A DNA stretch of 64,000 nt from DATFNI01 sp963787205 (GTDB taxonomy: Bacteria > Bacteroidota > Rhodothermia > Balneolales > DATFMH01), in contig CAWBCD010000034.1 in assembly GCA_963787205.1 (NCBI GenBank), positions 1 through 64,000 of the forward strand, read 5' to 3'. The position numbers were made by a program, and so were the translations under genes. Positions 45,590-55,416 of this stretch are shown piece by piece. A model generated the notes under the pieces. That model was given only the letters and a program-made list of their open reading frames with translations. It did not search any database and had not been told where the DNA came from. Each line of letters starts with the position of its first letter. Positions within the stretch are counted from its first letter, which is position 1.

Positions 45590-46357
45590 ATGAACATGTT
45601 AGCAAATAAATGGCTGGACAATGTGCGTGGCGTTATGGACAAGATCGAAGCTACGCAGATGGATAATATTAAGGCAGCGGCAAAAATAATGGCCGATACA
45701 ATCGCCTCGGAGCGGTGGGTGCACACTTTCGGGTGCGGACATGCCACCATTCCTGTTGAGGAGATGTACCCGCGTATCGGGGGCTTTGTAGGATTTCATC
45801 CGATTATTGAACTCCCATTATCCTTTTTTACCCACATACATGGTGAGATGGGCATCCATCAGTTTCTATTCCTTGAACGGACGGAGGGGTACGGCAACCA
45901 GATTATGAAGAGTTATAAGTTTGATAAACGGGATACGATGTGGCTCTTTTCCCATTCCGGTATCAACAGTGTCAACATTGATATAGCGTTGACAGCCAAA
46001 GAAATGGGAATGAAAGTCGTGGTTTGCGGATCCATGGATGGTTTTAAAGATAAAGAGAGCCGGCATTCATCGGGGAGGAGTCTTTTCGAGATAGCCGATG
46101 TCGTTGTCGATACCTGCGCCCCGGCCGTTGATGCTTCGGTCGAGCTGAAAAATCACCAAGACCGGATTGGTCCCGTTTCGACGATGGCTTTTACAACTGT
46201 TGTATGGATGATCATCACAACTGTCGCTGAAATCCTGGCAGATCGGGGAGTTAAGCTTTATATCCATCCGTCACATAACATACCCGGAGATACAACGGCT
46301 CATGAGCGACTCGATGCCGCATTGAGCGAATACAAAAGAAGGGTTGCCGGGGTGTAG
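45590..46357 (+). CDS. SIS-domain sugar-phosphate protein
   Basis: 255 aa SIS-domain protein of the UPF0309 kind. WVHTFGCGHATIPVEEMYPRIGG, then LFSHSGINSVNIDIALTAKEMGMKVVV (the SIS Ser/Gly sugar-phosphate loop) and DASVELKNHQDRIGPVST near the C-terminus. SIS domains bind phosphosugars as isomerases, etherases or regulators. With the kinase and permease upstream, a role in amino-sugar or N-acetylated sugar use is the best guess. Ends TAG-TGA. Confidence 0.85.
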   Translation: MNMLANKWLDNVRGVMDKIEATQMDNIKAAAKIMADTIASERWVHTFGCGHATIPVEEMYPRIGGFVGFHPIIELPLSFFTHIHGEMGIHQFLFLERTEGYGNQIMKSYKFDKRDTMWLFSHSGINSVNIDIALTAKEMGMKVVVCGSMDGFKDKESRHSSGRSLFEIADVVVDTCAPAVDASVELKNHQDRIGPVSTMAFTTVVWMIITTVAEILADRGVKLYIHPSHNIPGDTTAHERLDAALSEYKRRVAGV

Positions 46358-46655
46358 TGACATTGTAGTGACATGGGGCTTCACAGCGTGTGATATGGAG
46401 CTATGGATTTCATTCCTGCCATCCCGATCTCGAACTCCTTTCAGACGGGATCATTTAGATTTTTGCAGAAATTTTGCGCCGGATTGTCACAAGTGGATTT
46501 ACTGTCCCGTCATAAGAGTAGACAACAGGATGAATCCAACCGTATTATGAATTTTCCCATTCAATTATTTATCAAGTACACCGGACAGTTCCCGTATTTC
46601 CTTATCTCCCTATTTCACGATAGTACTATGAACTTGCGCTATGTATTTGGCTGAC

Positions 46656-47531
46656 ATGGATAAATCGACACAGGTTTTCGAGCAGTTGCGTTCCAGGCTC
46701 TTCAGGCTGGCGTATGGGATGCTGGGCAGCAAAGCCGATGGGGAAGACATCGTGCAGGAAACGTTCATAAAATGGAGCAGAGTTGATCATGATACGGTGA
46801 AATCAGACTGGGCTTTTTTATCAACAATTGTGTCCAGGTTATGTCTTGATGAATTGCGATCGGCTAGAAAGCGACGGGAAGAATATGTCGGACCGTGGCT
46901 TCCCGAACCGTTGGTACCGGCGTATAATTATACGCCGGAATATGTAACGGAGAGGACAGAAGAATTAACGATGGCTCTGATGGTCATTCTGGAAAACCTG
47001 ACGCCTGTCCAGCGTGCGGTGTATGTGTTACATGATCTTTTCGGCTTCGATTACCACGAAATCTCTGAATTGATAGGTAAAGAGGAGGCGAACTGCCGGA
47101 AGATAGCCCAACGGGCCCGTTCATATGTCGATTCTCAAAGAACGGTTGAAATGCCTGGCGAATCGGAACAGCTGGAACTCCTGAACACATTCATCAGGGC
47201 CATTGAACAGGGAGAAGTTGGGCAGTTAAAGGATTTATTAACCCGCGAGGCCATCCTCTATTCCGATGGTGGCGGTAAAGTGACAGCAGCCCGCAAGCCA
47301 ATTTATGGAAATGACAAGATAAGTCGTTTTCTTGCGGGCATTGTACATAAAGTATCGGGAGAAGGTAAAATTCAGATCACCTCGGTTAACGGGACTCCCG
47401 GTTTTATTGTATGGCTTGATGGAAAACTCAACAGCATATGGTCATTCAACCTGGACGTAGATCGAATCAGAAATGTCTATATCGTTTTGAATCCCGATAA
47501 GCTCTTGCACACCTGTTCTCAGATATCATAA
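46656..47531 (+). CDS. ECF41-type extracytoplasmic function sigma factor
   Basis: About 291 aa. Region 2 (FRLAYGMLGSKADGEDIVQETFIKW) and region 4 (LENLTPVQRAVYVLHDLFGFDYHEISELIGK) are followed by a SnoaL-like C-terminal domain. Three ECF41 hallmarks are present: WLPEP in the linker, DGGGK (usually DGGGR) in the extension and NPDKL near the end. In this class the C-terminal domain, not an anti-sigma factor, controls activity. The usual neighbours of ECF41 (oxidoreductase, epimerase or carboxymuconolactone decarboxylase) are absent. ATG 46656 is chosen; 46641 would add five residues. 298 bases upstream hold no gene. Confidence 0.92.
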   Translation: MDKSTQVFEQLRSRLFRLAYGMLGSKADGEDIVQETFIKWSRVDHDTVKSDWAFLSTIVSRLCLDELRSARKRREEYVGPWLPEPLVPAYNYTPEYVTERTEELTMALMVILENLTPVQRAVYVLHDLFGFDYHEISELIGKEEANCRKIAQRARSYVDSQRTVEMPGESEQLELLNTFIRAIEQGEVGQLKDLLTREAILYSDGGGKVTAARKPIYGNDKISRFLAGIVHKVSGEGKIQITSVNGTPGFIVWLDGKLNSIWSFNLDVDRIRNVYIVLNPDKLLHTCSQIS

Positions 47532-47641
47532 AAGACAGACACGAGTCCCTTGAAGTTGAAATCCTTTAATCGGGTCTACTCATATCCCATATCAGATTTC
47601 GGACTATTTTATTTGCATTGAACTCTTATATCGAACTCATA

Positions 47642-49867
47642 TTATTTAATCAGCTTAAACGGGATCTTAATCTTAAGCATAATATTTCGCCCGGGATTCA
47701 ATGATGGTAAATCCCTGTACCTGCTTAAGTGACTAATATAGGCTTTGTTGAACAGGTTTTTGACGATGAGATTCCACTGGATTGTTGTCCCTTCGACATC
47801 TAATCCCGAACCCAAAAATACATTGGCCAAGGTATAGCCCTTATTCTTCGGTTCGTGTGGGGCTAACCTGTCTTGTTTAGCATAAATAACGGTCTGAAAT
47901 GAAAAAAATGGAGTTTTAAAGGCGCCTAACTCATCTTTTTGTAATTTAAATTTAAGATAACCGTGATCTGCAGGGATAAAAGGCAATGGTTGACGCAATT
48001 TTAAATTATCACCTCTAACCATACTGTAACTACCCTCCAATGAAAGCCAGCTTGTCACCTGAGTCTGCAAAGAGGCATCCAGACCACGCAGACGGGCATT
48101 AGCCTGCTTAACATAATAAATCCGATAACCGGAAGTGGGATCAAACTTATCAGTTGGATCCCCATAAATGAATTTGTGGATGGTATTATTATAGACGGTG
48201 AGTTTCCCAACCACAGTACCTGTTATCCACTTCAGTGAGGTTTGTAGATTAGTAGCCGTTTCGGGTACCAAATTGGGATTACCAATATCATATTGATATG
48301 TGCCTTCATGGGCAAATTCAGCGTATAGTTCAAAAGCTTCAGGTGCCCTCCAGGCCCGCCCTAGATTGGCAGACCATGACAGATTAGATGTTAAATGGGC
48401 GACCGCTCCCAGGGCCCCGCTGAAAGCATGGAATTTTCTATCTGCAGCACCGGTAACACCCGGTGTGTTCAGCACACTTAGATTTCGGGTGTCGAACCGC
48501 CCCCCCGCAGAAAAATCAACCCCCCCAAAATGGGCCTTTTCGTAAATAAACCCGGCAAAGTTCTGCATGTTATAGGCCGGAATTAGCTTGTCGGGTCCCG
48601 GTGTCCGGTTCGATTTAATCATGGTTGAGACCCCAATCGTACCATAAAGGGGACCTATCGGGTTATGATGGGCCTGAATCTTGACCGTTTCTTCATGCAG
48701 CTTGAAGTATTCATCAGGTTCTGTAGCAGTCGCTGAGCTGAAGTCACGGCGATCATTCGTCTGATAGCCTGCCTGGACCTCCAGCCGGAAATTCTTGGTT
48801 GGTATATTGGCATGCAGGTGTAACAGATTATTACTCAGAGGAGCATAAGCTGTGGATGGGGGGACATCATGAACCTGCAGATGCTGATAAAAGTGATCAA
48901 AATTCAGGGAAACAGTACCCCACGGTTGCGTGGTACCAACCATAAAACTGCCATTGGTCATATGGAAGCCGCTATTGGAAAGCCTGCCATTTGGAGTATT
49001 TATGTCCCCGGCTGTTCGGTGACTAAATTCAGCCCGGTACCCGATGTGTCCGCTGGCGCCATGTAAAGCAATGTCACCTGCTCCCTGGTTGTTGTTTGAA
49101 AAACCCTGCAGGTAGATATCACCATCTAATTCAGGGGTGCCGTTACCAGACGTTGGTAATGAGGGGCCGAACACATTAACCACACCGCCTAATGCTCCGG
49201 CACCATAAAGCACACTGCTAGGGCCTTCAACGACTTCGACATGATTTACCTGAAAGGGACTTATCACAGGACCATGATCGCCTCCCCAGTTTTGCGCATC
49301 CTGCTGCGCCCCGTTGACCATTACTAAGATACGTTGGGAATTGAGCCCATGTATTACCGGTTTGGCAACATCATTACCAGTGGTTATAAGGGAGACACCC
49401 GGTTGATTTTCAAGAGCGCTCATAGCGGTGATTTCGCTATTCTGCTGAAACTGTTTTTTATCTATAGAGACAACGGATTGACTCGACGACAAGGCATCTG
49501 TTGCCTGAGGGGTTCCCGTTACCGTTAATCCTGGAAGTTCAAGCGTACTTTCTTTAAGGACTATTTGTAATGGCGAAGATGATGAGTCAATTGTAATGTG
49601 TTTTATTTTTGTTGAAAACCCGACATCACTAAACTGTACGGCATATGTGCCTTGCGGGAGATTGTCAATTTTAAAAAAACCATCTGCATTTGTTGTCCCC
49701 CCACGGTCTAATGATGCAATATAGATTTCGGCCCCGGGGATTGGTTTATTATTCTGATTATAAACATATCCGGATATACTCTGTCCAAATACCTGAACGG
49801 CTGAAGATAAAGTGAGTAAAAAAAATAGTGGTATGGATAATCTAAAATGGAGGCCTTCTTTATTCAT
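47642..49867 (-). CDS. TonB-dependent outer-membrane receptor
   Basis: 741 aa. Signal peptide ending VQVFGQ, then a carboxypeptidase-regulatory-like domain (ISGYVYNQNNKPIPGAEIYI), a plug with VVSIDKKQFQ, GLNSQRILVMVNGAQQD and VEVVEGPSSVLYGAGALGGVVNV, and a 22-strand barrel ending NIMLKIKIPFKLIK. Energised uptake of a metal complex, cobalamin or sugar is possible; LNPGRNIMLKI at the C-terminus is common in metal-type receptors. Gln/His-rich substrate loops are not evident. Convergent with the ECF41 gene, which may or may not control it. Confidence 0.93.
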   Translation of the reverse strand: MNKEGLHFRLSIPLFFLLTLSSAVQVFGQSISGYVYNQNNKPIPGAEIYIASLDRGGTTNADGFFKIDNLPQGTYAVQFSDVGFSTKIKHITIDSSSSPLQIVLKESTLELPGLTVTGTPQATDALSSSQSVVSIDKKQFQQNSEITAMSALENQPGVSLITTGNDVAKPVIHGLNSQRILVMVNGAQQDAQNWGGDHGPVISPFQVNHVEVVEGPSSVLYGAGALGGVVNVFGPSLPTSGNGTPELDGDIYLQGFSNNNQGAGDIALHGASGHIGYRAEFSHRTAGDINTPNGRLSNSGFHMTNGSFMVGTTQPWGTVSLNFDHFYQHLQVHDVPPSTAYAPLSNNLLHLHANIPTKNFRLEVQAGYQTNDRRDFSSATATEPDEYFKLHEETVKIQAHHNPIGPLYGTIGVSTMIKSNRTPGPDKLIPAYNMQNFAGFIYEKAHFGGVDFSAGGRFDTRNLSVLNTPGVTGAADRKFHAFSGALGAVAHLTSNLSWSANLGRAWRAPEAFELYAEFAHEGTYQYDIGNPNLVPETATNLQTSLKWITGTVVGKLTVYNNTIHKFIYGDPTDKFDPTSGYRIYYVKQANARLRGLDASLQTQVTSWLSLEGSYSMVRGDNLKLRQPLPFIPADHGYLKFKLQKDELGAFKTPFFSFQTVIYAKQDRLAPHEPKNKGYTLANVFLGSGLDVEGTTIQWNLIVKNLFNKAYISHLSRYRDLPSLNPGRNIMLKIKIPFKLIK

Positions 49868-50085
49868 TGTGTTCTAAAACCGACTTATTTAATCCTAAAA
49901 GGATCTGACAGAATATGGATGCCCTAACAATGAGTTTAAATTCGCAGTTCCAGCGACACTTTAGTTGGAACCGTAACTTAGCATTTTTTGAAAGTTAGTC
50001 TTAGAACTGAAAATTTATTAATCTTTAGTACTTCTGATGTAAGTCGGTTTTTATCTCATTTCACTCAACCTTTGACCAGGTACCC

Positions 50086-51006
50086 ATGGATACGCAAAAC
50101 AATCTCTGGCCGGGTCTTCCATTTGAAGAATGGCAGGACACCTACGCTACCTTGCATCTTTGGACGCAGATAGTTGGTAAAATCAGACTGACACTTACAC
50201 CATGGACCAATCATTCTTGGCATGTACCTCTGTATATCACCTCGCGAGGGTTGACAACAACATTGATTCCTTATGGAAGCCGTGGGTTCCAGATCGATTT
50301 TGATTTTGTGGACCACAAACTCCGGATCGAAACGTGTGAGGCTGTCAAATGGTCGATGGATCTGAAGCCACAAACCGTCTCGCACTTTTATACCTCAGTG
50401 ATGAATGCCCTGGCCTCGATGGACATGCCGTTAACGATCAACAAGAAACCCAATGAGATCGTCGATCCCATCCCTTTTGATAAAGATGAGGTGCATAGTT
50501 CGTATGACCCCGAGTGTGTCCATCGGTTTTGGCGAATCCTGGTTCATTCGGATCGCATTTTCAAGCAGTTCCGGGCGCGTTTTATCGGGAAATGCAGCCC
50601 GGTTCATTTTTTTTGGGGCAGTTTCGATCTTGCTGTAACACGCTTCTCGGGCAGAAAGGCTCCGTTGCATCCCGGAGGTGTTCCCAATATCCCGGATTGG
50701 GTTGTTCAGGAGGCCTATTCGCATGAGGTATACAGTTGCGGCTTCTGGCCGGGCGGAGGTGCCTTGCCGTTTCCCGTTTATTATGCCTACGCCTATCCGG
50801 AACCACCGGGTTTTCGCAAGGCTAATGTCCGACTTCTCAACGCTTTTTACAGTGAGGATTTTTCAGAGTTTATTCTTCCCTATGAAGATATCAGGACATC
50901 CGATACCCCGGATGATGATCTAATCAATTTTCTACAGAAAACGTATGAAGCCGCAGCTGACCTGGGTCAATGGGACCGCAATTCGCTTGAACAAGCCACC
51001 GCTTAA
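50086..51006 (+). CDS. DUF5996 family protein
   Basis: 306 aa, no signal peptide. It fits the DUF5996 pattern: LWPGLPFEEWQDTYATLHLWTQIVGKIRLTLTPWTNHSWHV at the start, GSRGFQIDFDFVDHKL, and late HPGGVPNIPDWVVQEAYSHEVYSCGFWPGGG. Function unknown for the family. It stands alone, divergent from the TonB receptor with about 218 bases between. Confidence 0.82.
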   Translation: MDTQNNLWPGLPFEEWQDTYATLHLWTQIVGKIRLTLTPWTNHSWHVPLYITSRGLTTTLIPYGSRGFQIDFDFVDHKLRIETCEAVKWSMDLKPQTVSHFYTSVMNALASMDMPLTINKKPNEIVDPIPFDKDEVHSSYDPECVHRFWRILVHSDRIFKQFRARFIGKCSPVHFFWGSFDLAVTRFSGRKAPLHPGGVPNIPDWVVQEAYSHEVYSCGFWPGGGALPFPVYYAYAYPEPPGFRKANVRLLNAFYSEDFSEFILPYEDIRTSDTPDDDLINFLQKTYEAAADLGQWDRNSLEQATA

Positions 51007-51035
51007 TCTGCCGGCCGTTGAAATGGTGATGCTGA

Positions 51036-52070
51036 TCAGTTGGTGGGTTTGATGTCCAGAACCACAAAGGAATTCGGTACCATTTTGGGGCGTTGTCGAC
51101 CCTTTGATGCCTTGGGTGCCGGTTCAAATCTGGCAGTAGTCGAATACAAATGGTGATTTGTAGTATCAATAGTGATTGTTCTTGCACCACTTTGGGTGGG
51201 AAGATTTCCAAGTACGCTGAAATGGTTGTTCCCTTCCTCCTGAACCACCGTTAGTGTCCCTTCTCCATTTGAACTGAAAGCCCGTTTAAGTTTCGGATCA
51301 AATGCTGCTCCATCAACATGACCGCCGATGGGCAATGTGGTTATCACTCGCCCGGCCCGTGCATCTGATATGACCATCTTTTTGTTATGACAGACACTGA
51401 ATAAAAGATGATTGGATTTATCGATAGCCAGGCCGCTGGGACCCTCACCCGGGGCAATTGACCACTCGCGTTCGACCTTCATTGTTTTTGGATTGATTTC
51501 AGCAATTTCACTTTTGCTTTCGATGTTGTCATAAACATGTCCATCATCATCGCTTACCGCGAACTCTGGCTTGCCATTCAGGGGGATAGTCCCGATTACT
51601 TTTTCCGTTTTGGCGTTAATGACCGTGACATTAGAGGTGCGCCCGTTAAACGTCATAACCCGCTGTGTAAAAGGATCGTAAAGGATACAGTCCGGATCAA
51701 GTCCGGTCACTTTTATTTTACCTGTAACGGCAAGGGTTTTGAGGTCGAAGACAGTGACGAATGCATCTCCTCCGTCACTTATAAAACCCTTGTTCAATTT
51801 CGGGGCGAGCGCAACACCGTGGACGCCGGGCGTATTGGGTATGGTTTTGATAAGTTTGCCGTTATTGACATTGACAACCTGTACCATGTTGCCATGGGAT
51901 ACGAATAAGCGTCCGGTTGAAGCGTCGACGTTCAGATAATCCCACCAGGAATCACCTGGCAAGTGGATCTTTTGGGATACAGCATAACCGGTTTTAGAGA
52001 TTTGCGCCAGGAGTGGTGAGCTGCAGGCAAAGAGAAAAAAGCAGGTGAGAATGAGGAAGGATTTTTTCAT
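51036..52070 (-). CDS. secreted YVTN/YncE-like beta-propeller
   Basis: About 344 aa from ATG 52070. The signal peptide KKSFLILTCFFLFACSSPLLAQ has both a possible lipobox (LFAC) and an AQ cleavage site. The rest is built of about seven 40-residue YVTN-like blades, e.g. VNVNNGKLIKTIPNTPGVHG and INAKTEKVIGTIPLNGKPEF. Likely periplasmic or lipid-anchored binding scaffold; no catalytic residues evident. A GTG at 52103 would give eleven more residues and is not favoured. Convergent with DUF5996. Confidence 0.82.
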   Translation of the reverse strand: MKKSFLILTCFFLFACSSPLLAQISKTGYAVSQKIHLPGDSWWDYLNVDASTGRLFVSHGNMVQVVNVNNGKLIKTIPNTPGVHGVALAPKLNKGFISDGGDAFVTVFDLKTLAVTGKIKVTGLDPDCILYDPFTQRVMTFNGRTSNVTVINAKTEKVIGTIPLNGKPEFAVSDDDGHVYDNIESKSEIAEINPKTMKVEREWSIAPGEGPSGLAIDKSNHLLFSVCHNKKMVISDARAGRVITTLPIGGHVDGAAFDPKLKRAFSSNGEGTLTVVQEEGNNHFSVLGNLPTQSGARTITIDTTNHHLYSTTARFEPAPKASKGRQRPKMVPNSFVVLDIKPTN

Positions 52071-52496
52071 GACTTCAAGGAAAGATTTTATGGGCGGCGG
52101 CACCGGATTGGTACTATCCTGTTTCTGAATTACACAAAAATTGTTGATAGTGCAAGCAAATGCAGAGACCGGATTATTTTAATCCATGAAGATTAATTTA
52201 TTGTTCATCAATAAGTTATGAAATATGAATGTCGGAATGGCTATAATTTGCAATGTAAAAAAATGTTATTTGGGAGCAGAGGAAAATCAAAAGGTTAGCC
52301 ACTCACTATCGCGTGACTAAAAAATGTTTCCCTTTTTTATTTTCGATTTACCATCCAGTTGTCGATAACAGAAATGTCAACGGTTGGGTTAGTAGCACTA
52401 CCCGAAAACTGAGAGATCGAATATTAGGAGAATCTAAAGTTTGAGGGTTGCTTACCGATCATTTTTGTTGAAAGAATCACAATTAGAAGAACAAGG
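52071..52496. other. gap upstream of motA
   Basis: About 426 bases, AT-rich, without a gene. It must contain the motA and propeller promoters. GTCGATAA (52361-52368) resembles a flagellar sigma-28 -10 box but lacks the matching -35, so I do not call it. Confidence 0.5.
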
Positions 52497-53351
52497 ATGT
52501 TTGTTATAATTGGAATTATTGTAGTAATCTGTGCCGTATTAGGCGGCTTCGCGATTGAGGGGGGGCCCTTTCTCGTATTAATGCAGTATGCCGAGTTCCT
52601 GATTATTGTAGGTGCTTCCATAGGTATGTTGCTTATATCAACGCCTTCCAGGTTAATTGGTAAGATCATCAAAAGTCTGACCGGTTTGTTTTCGGGGAGT
52701 AAGGTCACAAAAGAGACGTACCTCGACCTGTTGAAACTCATGTATGACCTGTTTCAGATGGAGAAGAAGGATGGGATGGTTGGCTTAGAGAAGCACATCG
52801 AGAAACCGGAAGAAAGTGAAGTCTTTAAGCAATATCCTGATCTTCTGAATAACCATCATGTGATGGACTTTTTTACCGATACCATGCGTCTCATGATTGT
52901 CGGTGGTTCGGAACCCCATGATATAGAAGGATTGATGGATGCGGATATCGAGACCCATCATATTGAAAGTGCAAAACCGGGGATGGTCCTTCAAAAGATA
53001 GGCGACTCTTTACCGGGTATCGGGATTGTTGCCGCTGTTTTAGGTATCGTTATTACCATGCAGGCTATTGATGGGCCTCCGGCAGAGATCGGTGAGAAAG
53101 TAGCTGCTGCTCTTGTTGGTACGTTTCTTGGTATTCTGCTTTCCTACGGTTTTATTCAACCGATGGCTACCAATATTGACTTTGCCACGGAAGAAGAAGG
53201 ACGCATGTTTGAAGCAATCAAAGCCGGATTGGTCGCATTTGCCAAGGGTATGAAACCCCTTATCGCCGTTGAATTTGCCCGTAGAACTATTTTCCAGGAT
53301 TATCGCCCGACGTTCAACGAAATGGAACAACATATGCGAGGGGATAAGTAA
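52497..53351 (+). CDS. motA: flagellar motor stator MotA
   Basis: 284 aa inner-membrane protein with four helices: two at the N-terminus (FVIIGIIVVICAVLGGFAIEGG, YAEFLIIVGASIGMLLI) and two later (LPGIGIVAAVLGIVITM with the conserved Pro, LVGTFLGILLSYGFIQP). The long cytoplasmic loop has TMRLMIVGG and GLMDADIETHH. With MotB it forms the proton or sodium channel that turns the flagellum. Stop and motB start overlap by one base (TAATG). No other flagellar gene is in the window. Confidence 0.94.
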   Translation: MFVIIGIIVVICAVLGGFAIEGGPFLVLMQYAEFLIIVGASIGMLLISTPSRLIGKIIKSLTGLFSGSKVTKETYLDLLKLMYDLFQMEKKDGMVGLEKHIEKPEESEVFKQYPDLLNNHHVMDFFTDTMRLMIVGGSEPHDIEGLMDADIETHHIESAKPGMVLQKIGDSLPGIGIVAAVLGIVITMQAIDGPPAEIGEKVAAALVGTFLGILLSYGFIQPMATNIDFATEEEGRMFEAIKAGLVAFAKGMKPLIAVEFARRTIFQDYRPTFNEMEQHMRGDK

Positions 53352-54193
53352 TGGCGGAGAAGAAGGACGAAAAGCCTGTAATAAATATTATCAAGAAGAA
53401 GAGTGGCCATGGTGGGGGACACCATGGGGGGGCCTGGAAAGTAGCTTACGCCGACTTTGTCACGGCTATGATGGCTCTTTTTATCGTTCTGTGGATCGTG
53501 GGTCAGAGTAAAAAAGTTAAACAGTCCGTCTCTCACTATTTTAAAGACCCCGGCGCTTTTATGAAAAGTACCGGTTCGGCTTTATCCTCGGATGGGAAGA
53601 TCCCGGATCTGGATTCAACAGGAAAGGACAGTACTCTAACTCTCAAGCTGAGCGACATTACTCAGCTTCGTGAGGAGGGCAAAAAACTGAAAGAGATGAT
53701 TTCATCACTGCCTGAGTTTAAAGACTTTAAAAGTCAGGTAGATATCACAATTACAAAAGATGGTCTGAAAATAGACCTGATCGAGGATTCGACAGGAGTC
53801 TTCTTCGACGTTGGCAGTGCACAGCTAAAACCCAAGGCAATAAGTCTTTTGCAGATGATGGGGGCCGATTTTAAAAAATTGCCCAACGGGGTCATCATAG
53901 ATGGTTACACCGATGCACGTCCATATGTAACCCAAAACTATTCCAACTGGATGCTCAGCGTAGACCGGGCAAACGCCGCCCGCAAGATTCTTCTGAAAGG
54001 TGGAATGCGCAGTGGGCAATTGTTGCAGATACGTGGGTATGCCGACAGAGATTTACGGGAGCCAAAACGTCCGTATGATGCCTCTAACAGGCGTGTAAGC
54101 ATAGTCGTGGCCATGCATAAATCATCAGCAGATAGTTTGGCCGACAAACTTGGAATACCACCGCCTGCGCAGATGTCAACAACATCTGAGTAA
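53351..54193 (+). CDS. motB: flagellar motor stator MotB
   Basis: 280 aa. Single membrane helix WKVAYADFVTAMMALFIVLW with the essential proton-carrying D35, and an OmpA-like peptidoglycan-binding domain (DSTGVFFDVGSAQLKPKAISLL, DGYTDARPY, LSVDRANAARKILLKGGM, SNRRVSIVV). The N-terminus has a Gly/His-rich GHGGGHHGG stretch, not usual in MotB but seen in Bacteroidota-type. Coupled with motA. May serve swimming if flagellar genes lie elsewhere; otherwise a related ion-driven machine. Confidence 0.94.
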   Translation: MAEKKDEKPVINIIKKKSGHGGGHHGGAWKVAYADFVTAMMALFIVLWIVGQSKKVKQSVSHYFKDPGAFMKSTGSALSSDGKIPDLDSTGKDSTLTLKLSDITQLREEGKKLKEMISSLPEFKDFKSQVDITITKDGLKIDLIEDSTGVFFDVGSAQLKPKAISLLQMMGADFKKLPNGVIIDGYTDARPYVTQNYSNWMLSVDRANAARKILLKGGMRSGQLLQIRGYADRDLREPKRPYDASNRRVSIVVAMHKSSADSLADKLGIPPPAQMSTTSE

Positions 54194-54284
54194 ACATTCG
54201 TCCTGATTTCAAATTATCCTGTTTTTGGTGCAAGACCGGCTGGATCATATATTATGCGAAATATGAAGACATGGTCAGCGCTGG

Positions 54285-55337
54285 ATGTCAGAATTTTTAA
54301 ATCCGGATATAAAAAAATCCCGCAAACTTGTTCGTATCGCAGGCGCCCTATTACAAGACGGCGAACTGTTTTTGCAGCGACATTCTCAGTTTGAAGAAAA
54401 TGGGATGCCGGGTTATGAGGATTGCCTGTTTACCCTGGATGCGGTAGATGAGTGCGACGCCCTGGTTGTATTTAACACACCACCAAAATCCATCTCGGTA
54501 AAAGTCCCATACAACAATGTTTTTGCATTCATGCAGGAACCGGGACAGAAGTTTATCCATCCCTGGATGTTTGATGGTTTGGATAGCTATTATGAGGTAT
54601 ACTCCCCGAAAAAAGAGGCATCGAATGTTGTTGCAAGCCACGGATTCCTTGGTTGGTCGATTGACAAATCATTGAATGATCTGGTCCGGATGCAAACGCC
54701 GGTTAAGACCCGCCACCTGTCATGTATCATAAGCAACACCCATATCTATCCGGGTCATCGCAGACGTCTGACTCTGATACACACGTTGATAAGATCGGGA
54801 GCAAAGTTTGATTTAAAGGGACGGGGATTTCGCAACATAGATGATAAATGGGAGGCTCTGATTCCATATCGTTTTTCGATAGCCCTTGAGAATGAATCGA
54901 TTCCCCACTATTTCACGGAAAAGATAACAGATTGCTTCCTGGCCCGGACCATTCCGGTTTACTGGGGTTGTAGCAACCTCGACGATTATTTCCCGTCTGA
55001 ATCATTTATCCGGATCGACGTTGACAAACCGCGGGATACTGCTGCTATCCTGGCATCCCTGGATGAATCAGAATATCTGCGGAGACTCTCCGCACTTGAG
55101 GAGGCACGGCGTCTCGTCCTTGAAAAGTATAACCCATTAGCCGGGATTGACGAACTCTTGCGTAAACGGGTACCGGGAAAACAAAAAGAAATCACCATAA
55201 ATCCCGTATTGCCTAATCCTTTTTTAAAGCGGATATATGGACTCTTTAAGAGATACGGGAATTACAGCATAGACTGGCTGTTACAACGCTACCGTCTTGA
55301 CCAGATGAGGAAGTTTGCTGATAAATCTTCTTTTTAA
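54285..55337 (+). CDS. GT10 (fucosyltransferase-like) glycosyltransferase
   Basis: 350 aa. The GT10 C-terminal signature is clear: YRFSIALENESIPHYFTEKITDCFLARTIPVYWGC then LDDYFP-SFI. Known members transfer fucose or related sugars from GDP donors to make surface glycans. No signal peptide; cytoplasmic or membrane-associated. The basic C-terminal tail (KRIYGLFKRYGNYSIDWLLQRYRL) may bind the membrane. No other glycan genes are around, so its acceptor is unknown. It starts 92 bases after motB. Confidence 0.83.
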   Translation: MSEFLNPDIKKSRKLVRIAGALLQDGELFLQRHSQFEENGMPGYEDCLFTLDAVDECDALVVFNTPPKSISVKVPYNNVFAFMQEPGQKFIHPWMFDGLDSYYEVYSPKKEASNVVASHGFLGWSIDKSLNDLVRMQTPVKTRHLSCIISNTHIYPGHRRRLTLIHTLIRSGAKFDLKGRGFRNIDDKWEALIPYRFSIALENESIPHYFTEKITDCFLARTIPVYWGCSNLDDYFPSESFIRIDVDKPRDTAAILASLDESEYLRRLSALEEARRLVLEKYNPLAGIDELLRKRVPGKQKEITINPVLPNPFLKRIYGLFKRYGNYSIDWLLQRYRLDQMRKFADKSSF

Positions 55338-55416
55338 TTCGGAATGGCACTGGATGAAGAGCAGGGGATTTACTATATACTATTCCGTCGGCAATTAATA
55401 AAACAAAGGGAAAATC

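Noticed and set aside
50431..50806. Overlapping minus-strand frames inside the DUF5996 gene
   Set aside because: Shadow frames of a gene with clear family identity.
52361..52368. GTCGATAA as a flagellar sigma-28 -10 box for motA
   Set aside because: No TAAA-type -35 at the right distance, and it lies about 130 bases from the start.
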